Source: Bacteroidales bacterium UBA5342
GTDB lineage: Bacteria > Bacteroidota > Bacteroidia > Bacteroidales > UBA5342
NCBI GenBank assembly: GCA_002408065.1
Contig: DHQI01000110.1
Span: 36,259 to 59,361, forward strand
DNA length: 23,103 nt
Direction of reading: 5' to 3'
The position numbers were made by a program, and so were the translations under genes. Below the pieces are notes generated by a model. It searched no databases. It was not told where the DNA came from and saw only the letters and a program-made list of their open reading frames with translations. Of this stretch, positions 16,201 through 23,103 are shown piece by piece. How positions within the stretch are numbered: position 1 is the stretch's first letter; the number at the start of each line of letters is the position of its first letter.

Positions 16201-17384
16201 GTTTTGATCAACCAATAGCTGATGCAGGTGAAAACTTTAGTGTGGTGTTGCCCATCACCACAGCTAAGTTGGATGCTAGCAAGAGTACGAGTCCTGGGAA
16301 CTTAAACCTAAGTTATCAGTGGACACAGCTCTATGGTTCTACGCTGGTGACATTTGATAATGATAAAAGTGTTAGTCCTAATATATCAAACTTGGCTGAA
16401 GGAGTTTATGCCTTTAGTGTTGAGGTCAGCAACGGAACATATTCTGATAGAGATGAAGTGTTAGTAATAGTAGGCGATGGGCAGAATCGTGCACCCACAG
16501 TACAGATAAGTGCTCCTAAAGATAATGCGACATATAAAGAGAATACTAATGTGACAATCTCTGCTTCTGCCTCTGATTTGGATGGACATATTGCAAAAGT
16601 CGAATTTTTCGAGGGGCAAACCCTTATTGCTACAGATACAGAGACGCCATTTAGCACATCGTGGACAGCCAACGAAGGCAGTTATAGTATTACTGCTGTA
16701 GCTACTGACAACGAGGGTAAGACAAGTACGTCGCAGCCAATTACTATCATAATGCAAGGAGTAAACATTGCTCTCAATAAAACAACAAAGACCAGTAGTG
16801 ATGAGCATGCAGGCACACCAGGCAGCTATGCTGTAGATGGCGATAAAGGCAGCCGTTGGTCTAGTGCTTTTGCCGATCCTCAATGGATATATGTCGATTT
16901 GGGGGAGCTTTACGATATCAAACAAGTAGTGTTAACTTGGGAAGGAGCTTTTGGAGAAGCTTATGAGATACAAATCTCGAATGATGCTTCTAGCTGGACG
17001 ACAGTATTTACCGAAACAGCAGGTGATGGGAATGAGGATATCATTAATCTTACAGGTCAAGGAAGATATGTGCGTATCTATGGAACTAAGCGTGGTACTC
17101 CTTATGGTTACAGCTTATTTGAGATAGAGATCTATGGTAGCAAGAGTGGATCTGCCAACATCGAGGATACTAATATGCTAGAATTTAAGGTGTATCCCAA
17201 CCCAACAACAGGTATACTTAATGTAGACTTACAAAATAACAAACAAGTAGAGGTGTATAGCTTGCTTGGGAGATTACAGCTACGATGTAAAGTAAATAAT
17301 AGTCAAATTGATATCTCACCTTTAGAGCAAGGTATCTATTTACTAAAATCAAATAATAGCACCTCAACGATCATTAAAGAATAG
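13206..17384 (+). CDS. GH81 endo-beta-1,3-glucanase with Ig-like, CBM6, PKD, F5/8 and T9SS domains
   Basis: Start taken at ATG 13206 (MNNMSRIIVKTV); ATG 13215 is also possible, and both keep the signal peptide ending TLLAQ. 1392 residues. GH81 covers about 28-745: PTNDWWSAKL, MPFVYFT, NDHHFHWGYF with Asp443 (expected acid), and NDQESTSES with Glu518 and Glu522. Then an Ig-like domain about 752-832, a CBM6 842-995 (GWISAGEWINY), a PKD domain 1002-1092 (ADAGENFSV, YQWTQL), an Ig-like domain 1096-1184 (AKVEFFEGQTLIATD), an F5/8 type C domain 1186-1312, and a type A sorting domain about 1325-1392 with YPNPTTG. It has the plain GH81 N-terminal sandwich, without the insertion seen in the 6922-10839 enzyme. 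The many binding modules suggest action on insoluble or cell-wall-bound beta-1,3-glucan. It lies 127 bases after leader 3 with no promoter of its own that I can see. Confidence 0.93.
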   Translation: MNNMSRIIVKTVFSIAALLLCSTLLAQTINVGSASYTKTFPGVDAAARNGYPSGTPMLIGNALGKPVPTNDWWSAKLKNDHVSNLFSYPITMKTINEGLVMSYIPWGVIDDYEPITIGVSALNASRANVSDYSDWTVTMDWTSASQNFTATMGIAMPFVYFTKNAADVAQVKINAGTITVNGEVIIIENAHRGGSFAIYAPSGSSWTKNGNTYTSTLNGKNYWSAAILPSGTATTKALELKKYAYVFPQKTETSWQYNETTSVVRTDFTVTPDVKEGSNNTVLMGLLPHQWNNLASNSPVPSGETYSSVRGEIKTIGSNSFSVENTFYGILPTLPNVSNYSTGFNPSELNNKISAIENDALATWTDSYNEGQVMNRLIQAARIADMTGNITARDKMIATVKERLEDWLTYESGEVAFLFYYNTTWSAMLGYPAGHGQDGNLNDHHFHWGYFIHAAAFVEQFEPGWAAQWGDMINLLVRDAASPDRDDELFPFLRNFSPYAGHCWANGFASFPQGNDQESTSESMQFNSSLIHWGTITGNDEIRDLGIYLYTTEQTAIEEYWLDMYERNFKNDQQFSLVSRVWGNSYDNGTFWTADIAASYGIEMYPIHGGSLYLGHNHAYVEKLWNEITKNTGILQNEVNPNLWHDVMWEYLAFIDPASAIEMYNAYPERELKFGVTDVQTYHWLHAMNALGQVDATVTADYPVAAVFNKEGERTYTAHNYTNEAITVTFSDGVKLEVPAGAMATSKDVSIKASISSLFDKAFTGGNLPLTVNVTEGNATKVEFYNGTQLLDTKTTAPYVYNAENLSTGVHAFYAKVYEGEDFVVTNIVSCTVGQQIAYSGAPSPIPGQIEAGHYNKFEGGKGQGIAYYDMSQSNAGDFRKDEYVDAVTVNGEGATVGWISAGEWINYDVDVEKAGLYNIAIRYASGNNSGGGPFDILLDGDQVAENIRVSSSGEWDRFSTKTLNNVPLKAGKNTLQLSFSGGEMNLGKMTFTFVGDLSFDQPIADAGENFSVVLPITTAKLDASKSTSPGNLNLSYQWTQLYGSTLVTFDNDKSVSPNISNLAEGVYAFSVEVSNGTYSDRDEVLVIVGDGQNRAPTVQISAPKDNATYKENTNVTISASASDLDGHIAKVEFFEGQTLIATDTETPFSTSWTANEGSYSITAVATDNEGKTSTSQPITIIMQGVNIALNKTTKTSSDEHAGTPGSYAVDGDKGSRWSSAFADPQWIYVDLGELYDIKQVVLTWEGAFGEAYEIQISNDASSWTTVFTETAGDGNEDIINLTGQGRYVRIYGTKRGTPYGYSLFEIEIYGSKSGSANIEDTNMLEFKVYPNPTTGILNVDLQNNKQVEVYSLLGRLQLRCKVNNSQIDISPLEQGIYLLKSNNSTSTIIKE

Positions 17385-17399
17385 CTTAATATGTAATTG

Positions 17400-17440
17400 A
17401 AGCGCTGATTGTTTTGGCTAAGACCATACAATCAACGCTT
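17400..17440 (+). terminator. Hairpin between the second GH81 and GH2 genes
   Basis: A 13-position stem with one mismatch (17400-17412 AAGCGCTGATTGT with 17428-17440 ACAATCAACGCTT) and a 15-base loop. Only a weak U-rich tail follows (ATACTTAT), so it may be a processing or attenuation site within one long unit. Confidence 0.5.
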
Positions 17441-17487
17441 ATACTTATGAAATAATAAACCCCAATAGATTTAAGAGCAAAATAAGT

Positions 17488-19662
17488 ATGATTTCATTTA
17501 TCAAAAACAATAAAAAACGGAACCTTAAAGTCTTTATTTCCATTCTACTTTTTTCAAGCTTGACACTTCATGCAGAGAAGCGTACACGCTACAGCATCAA
17601 CGAGCAAGGGTGGAAATTTATACGCCAAGATGTAAAAAATGCCCACAAAAGCTCATTTAATGACCTTGAGTGGATGGACATCAGCTTGCCGCACGATTTT
17701 AACGGTGGTAGCGACGGCATACACAATGACGTATTTCTCGGGCGTTTTGACTTTCGGAATGATCCTAACAAACGCCTGATGTACAAAGGTCCCGCTTGGT
17801 ACCGTTGTCAGCTAAACATAGGTGAAGAGCATAAAGGGAAACGGGTTTTTATCGAATTTGAAGCAGCCTCACTTGAAACTCAACTTTATGTGAATGGTAA
17901 AAAAGTAGGAACGCACCAGGGAGGCTACACCGCCTTCAGCTTTGACATTACCGACTATTTAAAATTGGGGAAAGAAAATACTTTAGCGCTACGTGTAGAT
18001 AATCGCAACAATCCTCAGATAGCACCTTGGATGGCCGACGAAAAAGGCTCTTTCCCTTTTAGTTTCGACTATGCTGTATATGGTGGCATTTACCGTGATG
18101 TATGGATCAACATTACCGACCCGGTCAAGATAGAACGCGTCCTCAATACACCGGTAGTAGGTGGTCAGGCACCTGCTGTGGTCAAAGTAGAAACACGGGT
18201 GAAGAACTATTCAAAATCAAGCGTGAAAGCGACTTTACAAACCATAATCAAAGACCCGAAAAATAAAGAAATCTCCCGACTTAAAGCCAGCAAAGAGATT
18301 CCTTCTGGCGAACAAGTCTGCTTTACACAATCAGAATCTAATCTGGGCAATCTTGTGCTTTGGAGTCCCCAAAACCCCAAACTCTATACCGTAGAATCAC
18401 AACTGAGCTACGATGGTAAGGTGGTAGATGCTTACAGTAGTTCCTTTGGAGTACGTTACTACACACTAACGCAAGGCGAAGGCTTTTCTATCAATGGTAA
18501 AGCCAGCTTTATAAAAGGGGTCAACCGCCACCAGGATATGGCAGGAGTGGGCTATGCTATGTCTAACCAAGAGCACCGCAATGATGTATTGATGATGAAA
18601 GAAGCGGGTTTTAACTTTATCCGCCATGCGCACTACCCTTGCGATCCCTCATTTGCAGAAGCTTGTCAAGAAGAAGGGGTGATGCTATGGCTTGAAATTC
18701 CCCTGACGGGCAGTGTATCAGACGACCCATTATTTCTTGAAAATTGCAAGCAGCAGCTAACAGAAATGATTGAACAAAACTATAATAATCCAGCTGTGAT
18801 TGTATGGGGTATAGGTAATGAATCTGACCGTTCGGGAGGCAATGAAAAAGTCTCAAACCACATCTTTGGAGAACTAGCCGCTTTGGCTAAAGAACTGGAC
18901 CCTAACCGCCCTACTACGGGCTGTAACTGGCAGTATAAATCCAACCAGAGTATTGTGGACGTTTATTCACCACAGGATTGGTCTGGATGGTATGGCAATA
19001 AAACGCCTATTGAATACTCTCCAAGCTCTATCATCGGAGAGTATGGTGCCGATATGCATATTCCAAAACATACAGAAGAAAAGTTTCATATTGACTCTTC
19101 TTATGTGATGGGTAACAACCTTGATCAGTGGTCACAAGAGTTTGGCTGTTTCTTACACGAAGTAAAAGTATCAAAAGGTTTTGAGCAAAAAGAAAACTTC
19201 CCGGGCCATTGTGTTTGGGTCGGTTTTGACTTTGCTTCTCCACGCATTGGGCGCGATCAGAACCCGATTCCGAATATGAATCAAAAAGGGCTGGTTTCTC
19301 ACGATCGGAAAATAAAAAAAGATGCTTACTATTTCTACCAAAGCATGTATCGAAGTGCTAAAGATTACCCTATGCTATACATAGTATCTCATACCTGGAC
19401 CGATCGATGGGCAGAGCCAGAAATGAAAGATGTATGGGTTTACAGCAACTGTGACTCGGTACAACTATACAATGCGATGGACGGAGAAGCATTGGGAATG
19501 AAGACAAAATCAGCCGGTCCTATGAAGGATACGCGTTTTCTGTGGAAAAATGCAGATATAAAATACAATGTGCTGTATGCAGAAGGATGGTACAAAGGCG
19601 AAATAGCTGCTCGCGACACCATTATGCTTGAGCACCTTCCTGCGCCAGTGCAAAAAAAATAA
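17488..19662 (+). CDS. GH2 family glycosidase (beta-galactosidase, glucuronidase or related), periplasmic
   Basis: 724 residues with a basic start and signal peptide ending LTLHA at about residue 29. The standard GH2 order is visible: sugar-binding jelly roll (WMDISLPHDF, GPAWYRC, FEAASLETQLYVNG, GGYTAFSFDITDYL), immunoglobulin-like domain from about 205, then the TIM barrel with GVNRHQD, NFIRHAHYP, the acid/base motif WGIGNES (Glu445) and the nucleophile motif IIGEYGAD (Glu518). A last domain of about 90 residues (VWVYSNCDSVQLYN) resembles the DUF4982-type end found in many Bacteroidota GH2 proteins. There is no T9SS sorting domain, so the enzyme should stay in the periplasm and trim exo-linked sugars from imported oligosaccharides. 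The sugar cannot be told from sequence; a beta-glucan side chain or terminal residue fits the context. Confidence 0.9.
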   Translation: MISFIKNNKKRNLKVFISILLFSSLTLHAEKRTRYSINEQGWKFIRQDVKNAHKSSFNDLEWMDISLPHDFNGGSDGIHNDVFLGRFDFRNDPNKRLMYKGPAWYRCQLNIGEEHKGKRVFIEFEAASLETQLYVNGKKVGTHQGGYTAFSFDITDYLKLGKENTLALRVDNRNNPQIAPWMADEKGSFPFSFDYAVYGGIYRDVWINITDPVKIERVLNTPVVGGQAPAVVKVETRVKNYSKSSVKATLQTIIKDPKNKEISRLKASKEIPSGEQVCFTQSESNLGNLVLWSPQNPKLYTVESQLSYDGKVVDAYSSSFGVRYYTLTQGEGFSINGKASFIKGVNRHQDMAGVGYAMSNQEHRNDVLMMKEAGFNFIRHAHYPCDPSFAEACQEEGVMLWLEIPLTGSVSDDPLFLENCKQQLTEMIEQNYNNPAVIVWGIGNESDRSGGNEKVSNHIFGELAALAKELDPNRPTTGCNWQYKSNQSIVDVYSPQDWSGWYGNKTPIEYSPSSIIGEYGADMHIPKHTEEKFHIDSSYVMGNNLDQWSQEFGCFLHEVKVSKGFEQKENFPGHCVWVGFDFASPRIGRDQNPIPNMNQKGLVSHDRKIKKDAYYFYQSMYRSAKDYPMLYIVSHTWTDRWAEPEMKDVWVYSNCDSVQLYNAMDGEALGMKTKSAGPMKDTRFLWKNADIKYNVLYAEGWYKGEIAARDTIMLEHLPAPVQKK

Positions 19663-19695
19663 TTAACTTTAGTTTTATTAGGTTAATTTGGGGTT

Positions 19696-19730
19696 GAGGG
19701 GCACAGAAGAATTTTTCTGTGCTCCTCTTT
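19696..19730 (+). terminator. Intrinsic terminator after the GH2 gene
   Basis: A 13-bp stem with one G-U pair (19696-19708 GAGGGGCACAGAA with 19715-19727), a 6-base loop and TTT after the stem. It would end or reduce transcription before the CotH gene, for which I found no clear promoter of its own. Confidence 0.65.
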
Positions 19731-19824
19731 ATGGCTTAAGTATAATTATGAATGAAGCTATTTTACGTCGAACTCACATTATTTAAGTCACAAAACGCTT
19801 TAGTAAAATTCAACACACAACAAT

Positions 19825-22281
19825 ATGAACAAAGCTTTCTACTTCTTTAGTCTTCTTTTATTTTCTTTGTTTACAAACAATTCGCAAGCAGCCCATTGGG
19901 AATCTTTGATTTTAGAAAGCAACGACTGGTATTATTTTGAAGGAAACTCAGAACCGGCATCTAACTGGTATCAAAGCTCTTTTAATGCTAGCAACTGGTC
20001 ACTTGCTCCAGGTTCATTGGGTTATAGCGACAATGATGACAACACCATCATCAATAATGTCTCGTCATTGTACTTACGTAAAAGCTTCACAATCGTTGAC
20101 ATAAATGCAATTGAGAATTTAGTACTGGACGCTGACTATGACGATGGCTTTATTGCCTACCTCAACGGTGTAGAAATTGCCCGTTCATCAAATGTTAGCG
20201 GTACTTTTCCTTCATACAATGCGGGTACCACGATAGACCGTGAAGCGCAAATGTATTCCGGAGGCTCACCGGAGCAATTCCTGATAGAAACATCTGCAAT
20301 GCAACAGGATAGTAATACCTTAGCCATACATGTACTGAATGTTAGCTCTAGCTCTTCTGATCTGAGTGCCCGTTTCTTTTTGCACGCTTATATTGATAGC
20401 GAAGAATACCATTACCAAAGTACACCGGACTGGTTTAGTGAACCGACAGCTCTTAAAGGCAGTAAACTCCCCATTATTACCATCAATACTAATGGACAAA
20501 ACATAGCAGATGAGCCTAAGATCACAGCACATATGGGCATTATAAATAATGGCGAGGGACAACTAAACTTTCTGACCGATACCTTTACAGATTATGACGG
20601 CTATATAGGCATTGAATACCGTGGGCAATCCTCACAGTATTATTTCCCTAAAAAATCTTATGGCTTCGAAACCCGCGATGAAACGGGCGAAAACCTTAAT
20701 GTGCGACTTTTGGATATGCCTAAAGAAAACGACTGGATACTTTATGCCCCATACAGTGATAAATCACTTATGCGCAATGTGCTGTCGTTCGAAATGGCGA
20801 AATCATTGGACGTGTACAGTTCACGAACTGCCTATTGTCAACTCTATGTCAACAACCAATATGAAGGTATCTATGTGCTGATGGAAAAGATTAAACGGGA
20901 TGACAGCCGTGTAGATATCGATAAGATGGAAGAAGTAAGTGGCGACGACAATAGTGTGACTGGTGGCTATATTTTTAAAGTAGACAAAATTGATGGCGAC
21001 TTTGTCTACTATCAAGATGGTTTTACCACCTATCCAGATCCCACTTATCCCAATGCTATGGATATCACTTATCAATACGTATACCCAGATGCTGAAGACC
21101 TCTCCGTAACACAACTAAACTATTTAAAAAATTACATTACCGAAGCCGAACAGGTGCTTATTTCCGATGATTTTTCGAATAAAGAAACAGGGTATAATAA
21201 GTATTTTAATACCGGTTCTTTCGTTGATTTTATGCTCATTAATGAAGTATCTAAGGAGGTCGATAAATACCGTTACAGCACCTTTTTTTATAAGAAAAAA
21301 GCCTCAAAGGGCAATGAGATCTATGCCGGCCCCATTTGGGATTATAATCTGGGCTATGGCAATGTGGACTATTGGGACTATAGCTTACTCACAAGTGGAT
21401 GGGTTTATACAGAAGTAGAAAATGTCTCTTGGAGCATTATGTTTTGGTGGAAAAAGTTAATGGAGGATCCTTATTTTGCCAGCTTGGCAGCTGACCGATA
21501 CCATGAGTTGCGTACCTACGAGTGGAGCAACGAACAAGTGACTTACCTGATCGACTCTTTAAGCCAATATATATATGATGCTCAAGAACTCAACTATCAA
21601 CGATGGCCAATCTTGGGCACCTATGTGTGGCCTAATAAATATTGGGAAAAAATGGGCTTTGATGAGGAAGTGGAAAGCCTGAAAAACTGGGTTCTGGATC
21701 GCTTAGAATGGATGGACAACAACCTGACAGGCAACAGCCTGAACCCAGAAGTTTTGGCGTCAAACATCAGCAGTCTGGAATTACAACTAGAACTTAACGA
21801 TGTATATTTCAACCACGATGTTCTTAAGAGTAAATACTTTGAAGTAAAAGCTGATGATGGGGCTTTAGAGGTAGACACCGTGATGTATGAAGGCGCTCAA
21901 AAAGCACGTCTGTATTTGAAACAGGTAGAGGATGAGATGCCAGCCACTCCGGTAGCCATCGAGGTGGATGACAACATCCTTACGGCTTTTAATGACGTTA
22001 GAAGCAACGATCTAAGCCTGACCAGCTCCATCTCAGAAAATGTTTTTGAGGATAATGTCACATTTTATTATAGCGAAAATCAGATTGTGCTAGAGACCGT
22101 ATCTCCAGAATTCCTAGGTAAGACTTTGAAAATATATAACATACAGGGCATAATGGTAAAAGAACTCAAATTGAATTCTATAACTAGAAATGAGATCTAT
22201 GCTCCGTTGAACAATGGCGTATATTTCGTACGATATTCCTTTGCGTCTCAAAATCGAGTGCTGAAAATTGTTGTCGACTAA
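19825..22281 (+). CDS. CotH kinase-fold protein, secreted, with T9SS-type C-terminus
   Basis: 818 residues with signal peptide 1-22 (ending NNSQA). An N-terminal beta-sandwich, about 23-205, carries DADYDDGFIAYLNGVEIAR, common beside CotH domains in Bacteroidota. The CotH region, about 215-632, has the family landmarks: EYRGQSSQYYFPKKSYGFE (Arg266, Lys276, Lys277), NDWILYAPYSDKSLMRN, YVLMEKIKRD (Glu354, Lys355) and GPIWDYNLGYGN (Asp506, Asn508, expected metal and ATP contacts). A short beta domain and a sorting domain from about 733 (LKIYNIQGIMVKEL, NNGVYFVRY) follow. CotH of Bacillus is an atypical protein kinase that phosphorylates spore-coat proteins; Bacteroidota homologues are largely uncharacterised. 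Its position after GH81 and GH2 suggests a role in polysaccharide use or in modifying the exported proteins, but this is only context. Confidence 0.88.
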   Translation: MNKAFYFFSLLLFSLFTNNSQAAHWESLILESNDWYYFEGNSEPASNWYQSSFNASNWSLAPGSLGYSDNDDNTIINNVSSLYLRKSFTIVDINAIENLVLDADYDDGFIAYLNGVEIARSSNVSGTFPSYNAGTTIDREAQMYSGGSPEQFLIETSAMQQDSNTLAIHVLNVSSSSSDLSARFFLHAYIDSEEYHYQSTPDWFSEPTALKGSKLPIITINTNGQNIADEPKITAHMGIINNGEGQLNFLTDTFTDYDGYIGIEYRGQSSQYYFPKKSYGFETRDETGENLNVRLLDMPKENDWILYAPYSDKSLMRNVLSFEMAKSLDVYSSRTAYCQLYVNNQYEGIYVLMEKIKRDDSRVDIDKMEEVSGDDNSVTGGYIFKVDKIDGDFVYYQDGFTTYPDPTYPNAMDITYQYVYPDAEDLSVTQLNYLKNYITEAEQVLISDDFSNKETGYNKYFNTGSFVDFMLINEVSKEVDKYRYSTFFYKKKASKGNEIYAGPIWDYNLGYGNVDYWDYSLLTSGWVYTEVENVSWSIMFWWKKLMEDPYFASLAADRYHELRTYEWSNEQVTYLIDSLSQYIYDAQELNYQRWPILGTYVWPNKYWEKMGFDEEVESLKNWVLDRLEWMDNNLTGNSLNPEVLASNISSLELQLELNDVYFNHDVLKSKYFEVKADDGALEVDTVMYEGAQKARLYLKQVEDEMPATPVAIEVDDNILTAFNDVRSNDLSLTSSISENVFEDNVTFYYSENQIVLETVSPEFLGKTLKIYNIQGIMVKELKLNSITRNEIYAPLNNGVYFVRYSFASQNRVLKIVVD

Positions 22282-22639
22282 ATCTTGATAAAATAACGTC
22301 TATTTTTGGTTCTAAAAGTCGCATTTTGATACCTGTTAGCTTATAAGCCATTTAGATGTGTATATAAATCTGTATTATATATATATCAGGAATACAGCGT
22401 GGTAGATGATTTTTGCTTTGTGGTTATACTTAAATTTATTAATAAAAACCACTTTGGCATTCTGTTTGCAAAACCATATACAAGAAATAGAAAAAAGAGA
22501 TTTTCATAATTGGTTTTTAAAAAAGGTATTTTCTAAAGTCGGCTTTCCGATATGCGGTTGTTCCGATGCCTTGCTTGCATCAAACAGGAGCTTCAGAGTA
22601 GCATCAAACAGGAGAGGAGTTCGGAAAATATAAAAGCAG
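22282..22639. other. AT-rich spacer between convergent genes, no clear gene
   Basis: It holds an AT run (TATATATATAT near 22376-22386), no convincing protein-coding frame, and a 14-bp direct repeat at 22577-22614. A possible 75-codon frame on the + strand (22406-22633) has no promoter, no recognisable family and poor composition, so I do not call it. A small RNA ending at the 22640 terminator cannot be excluded. Confidence 0.5.
22577..22614. repeat. 14-bp direct repeat with 24-bp period
   Basis: GCATCAAACAGGAG occurs at 22577-22590 and 22601-22614 without mismatch, 10 bases apart. It sits 26 bases before the bidirectional terminator. Its meaning is unknown. Confidence 0.75.
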
Positions 22640-22680
22640 AAAAAAACGCCTGTGTGATTTAGTCTCACAGGCGTTTTTTT
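22640..22680. terminator. Bidirectional intrinsic terminator
   Basis: A perfect 15-bp stem: 22640-22654 (A-run then CGCCTGTG) with 22666-22680 (CACAGGCG then T-run) and an 11-base loop. The A-run on one side and T-run on the other give a U-tract in either direction, fitting its place between the + strand CotH gene and the - strand small gene that ends at 22738. Confidence 0.93.
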
Positions 22681-22737
22681 GTGTCTGCTTCTATTTCTGC
22701 AACTACAGAAATCTCTCATTGTGCGCCATTACCCGTA

Positions 22738-22998
22738 TCAAGCTTTAAGCATCCAGAAAAACATCGCAATCATCAGTCCCAAAAAGGAAACGACAATAAG
22801 CATAGCACTTATATCATCCTTGCGGTTGCGTTGGCGGGTATCTTTGGCTATTCCCTTAAGAAACTCAGGATCAGCAAGCGAGCGTTTATCATGTGGTGTT
22901 ATATGATTTCTTCCGGGCTTCTGAAAATTACGTTCATTCACACGGCGCGATAGGCTTCTGTTTTGTTTCAGTTTTTGTACAGCATCAGCTCCAAACAT
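22738..22998 (-). CDS. Small hypothetical protein with C-terminal membrane helix
   Basis: I do not recognise this family. The start at 22998 gives 86 residues beginning MFGADAVQKLKQNRSLSRR; a longer frame opens at 23058, but its extra 20 residues overlap a good -33/-7 promoter, so the shorter start is preferred. The first 60 residues are basic and charged (KLKQNRSLSRRV, DTRQRNRKDD) and the last 22 form one hydrophobic helix (SAMLIVVSFLGLMIAMFFWML). The shape suggests a tail-anchored inner-membrane protein with a cytoplasmic basic part. It runs convergent to the CotH gene, is insulated by the terminator at 22640-22680, and probably has no link to the glucan locus. Confidence 0.6.
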   Translation of the reverse strand: MFGADAVQKLKQNRSLSRRVNERNFQKPGRNHITPHDKRSLADPEFLKGIAKDTRQRNRKDDISAMLIVVSFLGLMIAMFFWMLKA

Positions 22999-23022
22999 CG
23001 TAAAAAAGGTATTAGCGTTTAT

Positions 23023-23053
23023 CAAAAATAAGAAAAACAGCTGAAATTGACAA
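23023..23053 (-). promoter_or_regulatory. Consensus Bacteroidota promoter for the small membrane protein gene
   Basis: Read on the - strand: TTG (23053-23051), 20 bases, TATTTTTG (23030-23023), a full match to TAnnTTTG with consensus spacing. Transcription would start near 23016, about 18 bases before the ATG at 22998. There is no operator-like GTTGTAG repeat here, in contrast with the three leader-gene promoters. Confidence 0.65.
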
Positions 23054-23103
23054 CTCATTTAACCCTCTGTTCAGGGCAAACGCATTCGTGAAATACATTT
23101 CAG

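Noticed and set aside
16461..16925. Long open frame on the - strand inside the second GH81 gene (154 codons)
   Set aside because: It is antisense to well-conserved PKD, Ig-like and F5/8 modules, has no recognisable product and no promoter. It is a shadow of the real gene.
22738..23058. Longer version of the small - strand gene starting at 23058
   Set aside because: The added N-terminus covers the best promoter in the window and adds a hydrophobic stretch with no clear role. The ATG at 22998 fits the promoter better, though the longer start is not disproved.
23060..23103. Short - strand frame ending in TGA that overlaps the ATG at 23058 (ATGA)
   Set aside because: Only about 14 codons precede the TGA before another in-frame stop at the window edge, so it cannot be the end of a longer gene. 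The overlap looks accidental.

Overview
The window reads as part of a polysaccharide-degradation locus from a Bacteroidota genome, probably a marine or environmental member of Marinilabiliales, Cytophagales or Flavobacteriia. Evidence: moderately low GC, no Shine-Dalgarno-like leaders, a -33/-7 promoter (TTG, 20 bases, TATTTTTG) matching the Bacteroidota consensus, and C-terminal sorting domains of the type IX secretion system (T9SS) on most large proteins. The taxon is inferred from style, not from a marker gene.

Layout, left to right, nearly all on the + strand: (1) the 3' part of a GH128 endo-beta-1,3-glucanase with a C-terminal CBM6; (2) leader protein 1 (1158-3671), a non-catalytic mosaic of binding modules; (3) leader protein 2 (4159-6816), built the same way, followed by a GH81 endo-beta-1,3-glucanase (6922-10839) with a foreign beta-sandwich module inserted in its N-terminal domain; (4) leader protein 3 (11120-13078), followed by a second GH81 (13206-17384), a GH2 glycosidase (17488-19662) and a CotH-type secreted kinase-fold protein (19825-22281). 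A small membrane protein on the - strand (22738-22998) lies beyond a bidirectional terminator and probably belongs to an unrelated unit.

The most striking signal is regulatory. Upstream of each of the three leader genes, and nowhere else I could see, lies the same element: GTTTTTGTTGT, 18 bases, TGTAG, 3 bases, TGTRTAG. It contains direct-repeat half-sites (GTTGTRG-like) exactly 21 bp, two helical turns, apart. In each case a core promoter with a -7 box [GC]ATATTTG starts 33-34 bases after the element. This suggests one activator switching on three transcription units together.

Proposed working model (inference): the T9SS exports three multimodular glucan-binding proteins, two GH81 enzymes and the CotH protein to the cell surface or outside. 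GH128 and GH81 cut beta-1,3-glucan (laminarin, curdlan, callose, paramylon or fungal wall glucan), and the GH2 enzyme, which has a signal peptide but no sorting domain, trims oligosaccharides in the periplasm. No SusC/SusD pair, regulator gene or transporter lies in the window, so uptake and sensing parts must be elsewhere or beyond the left edge.
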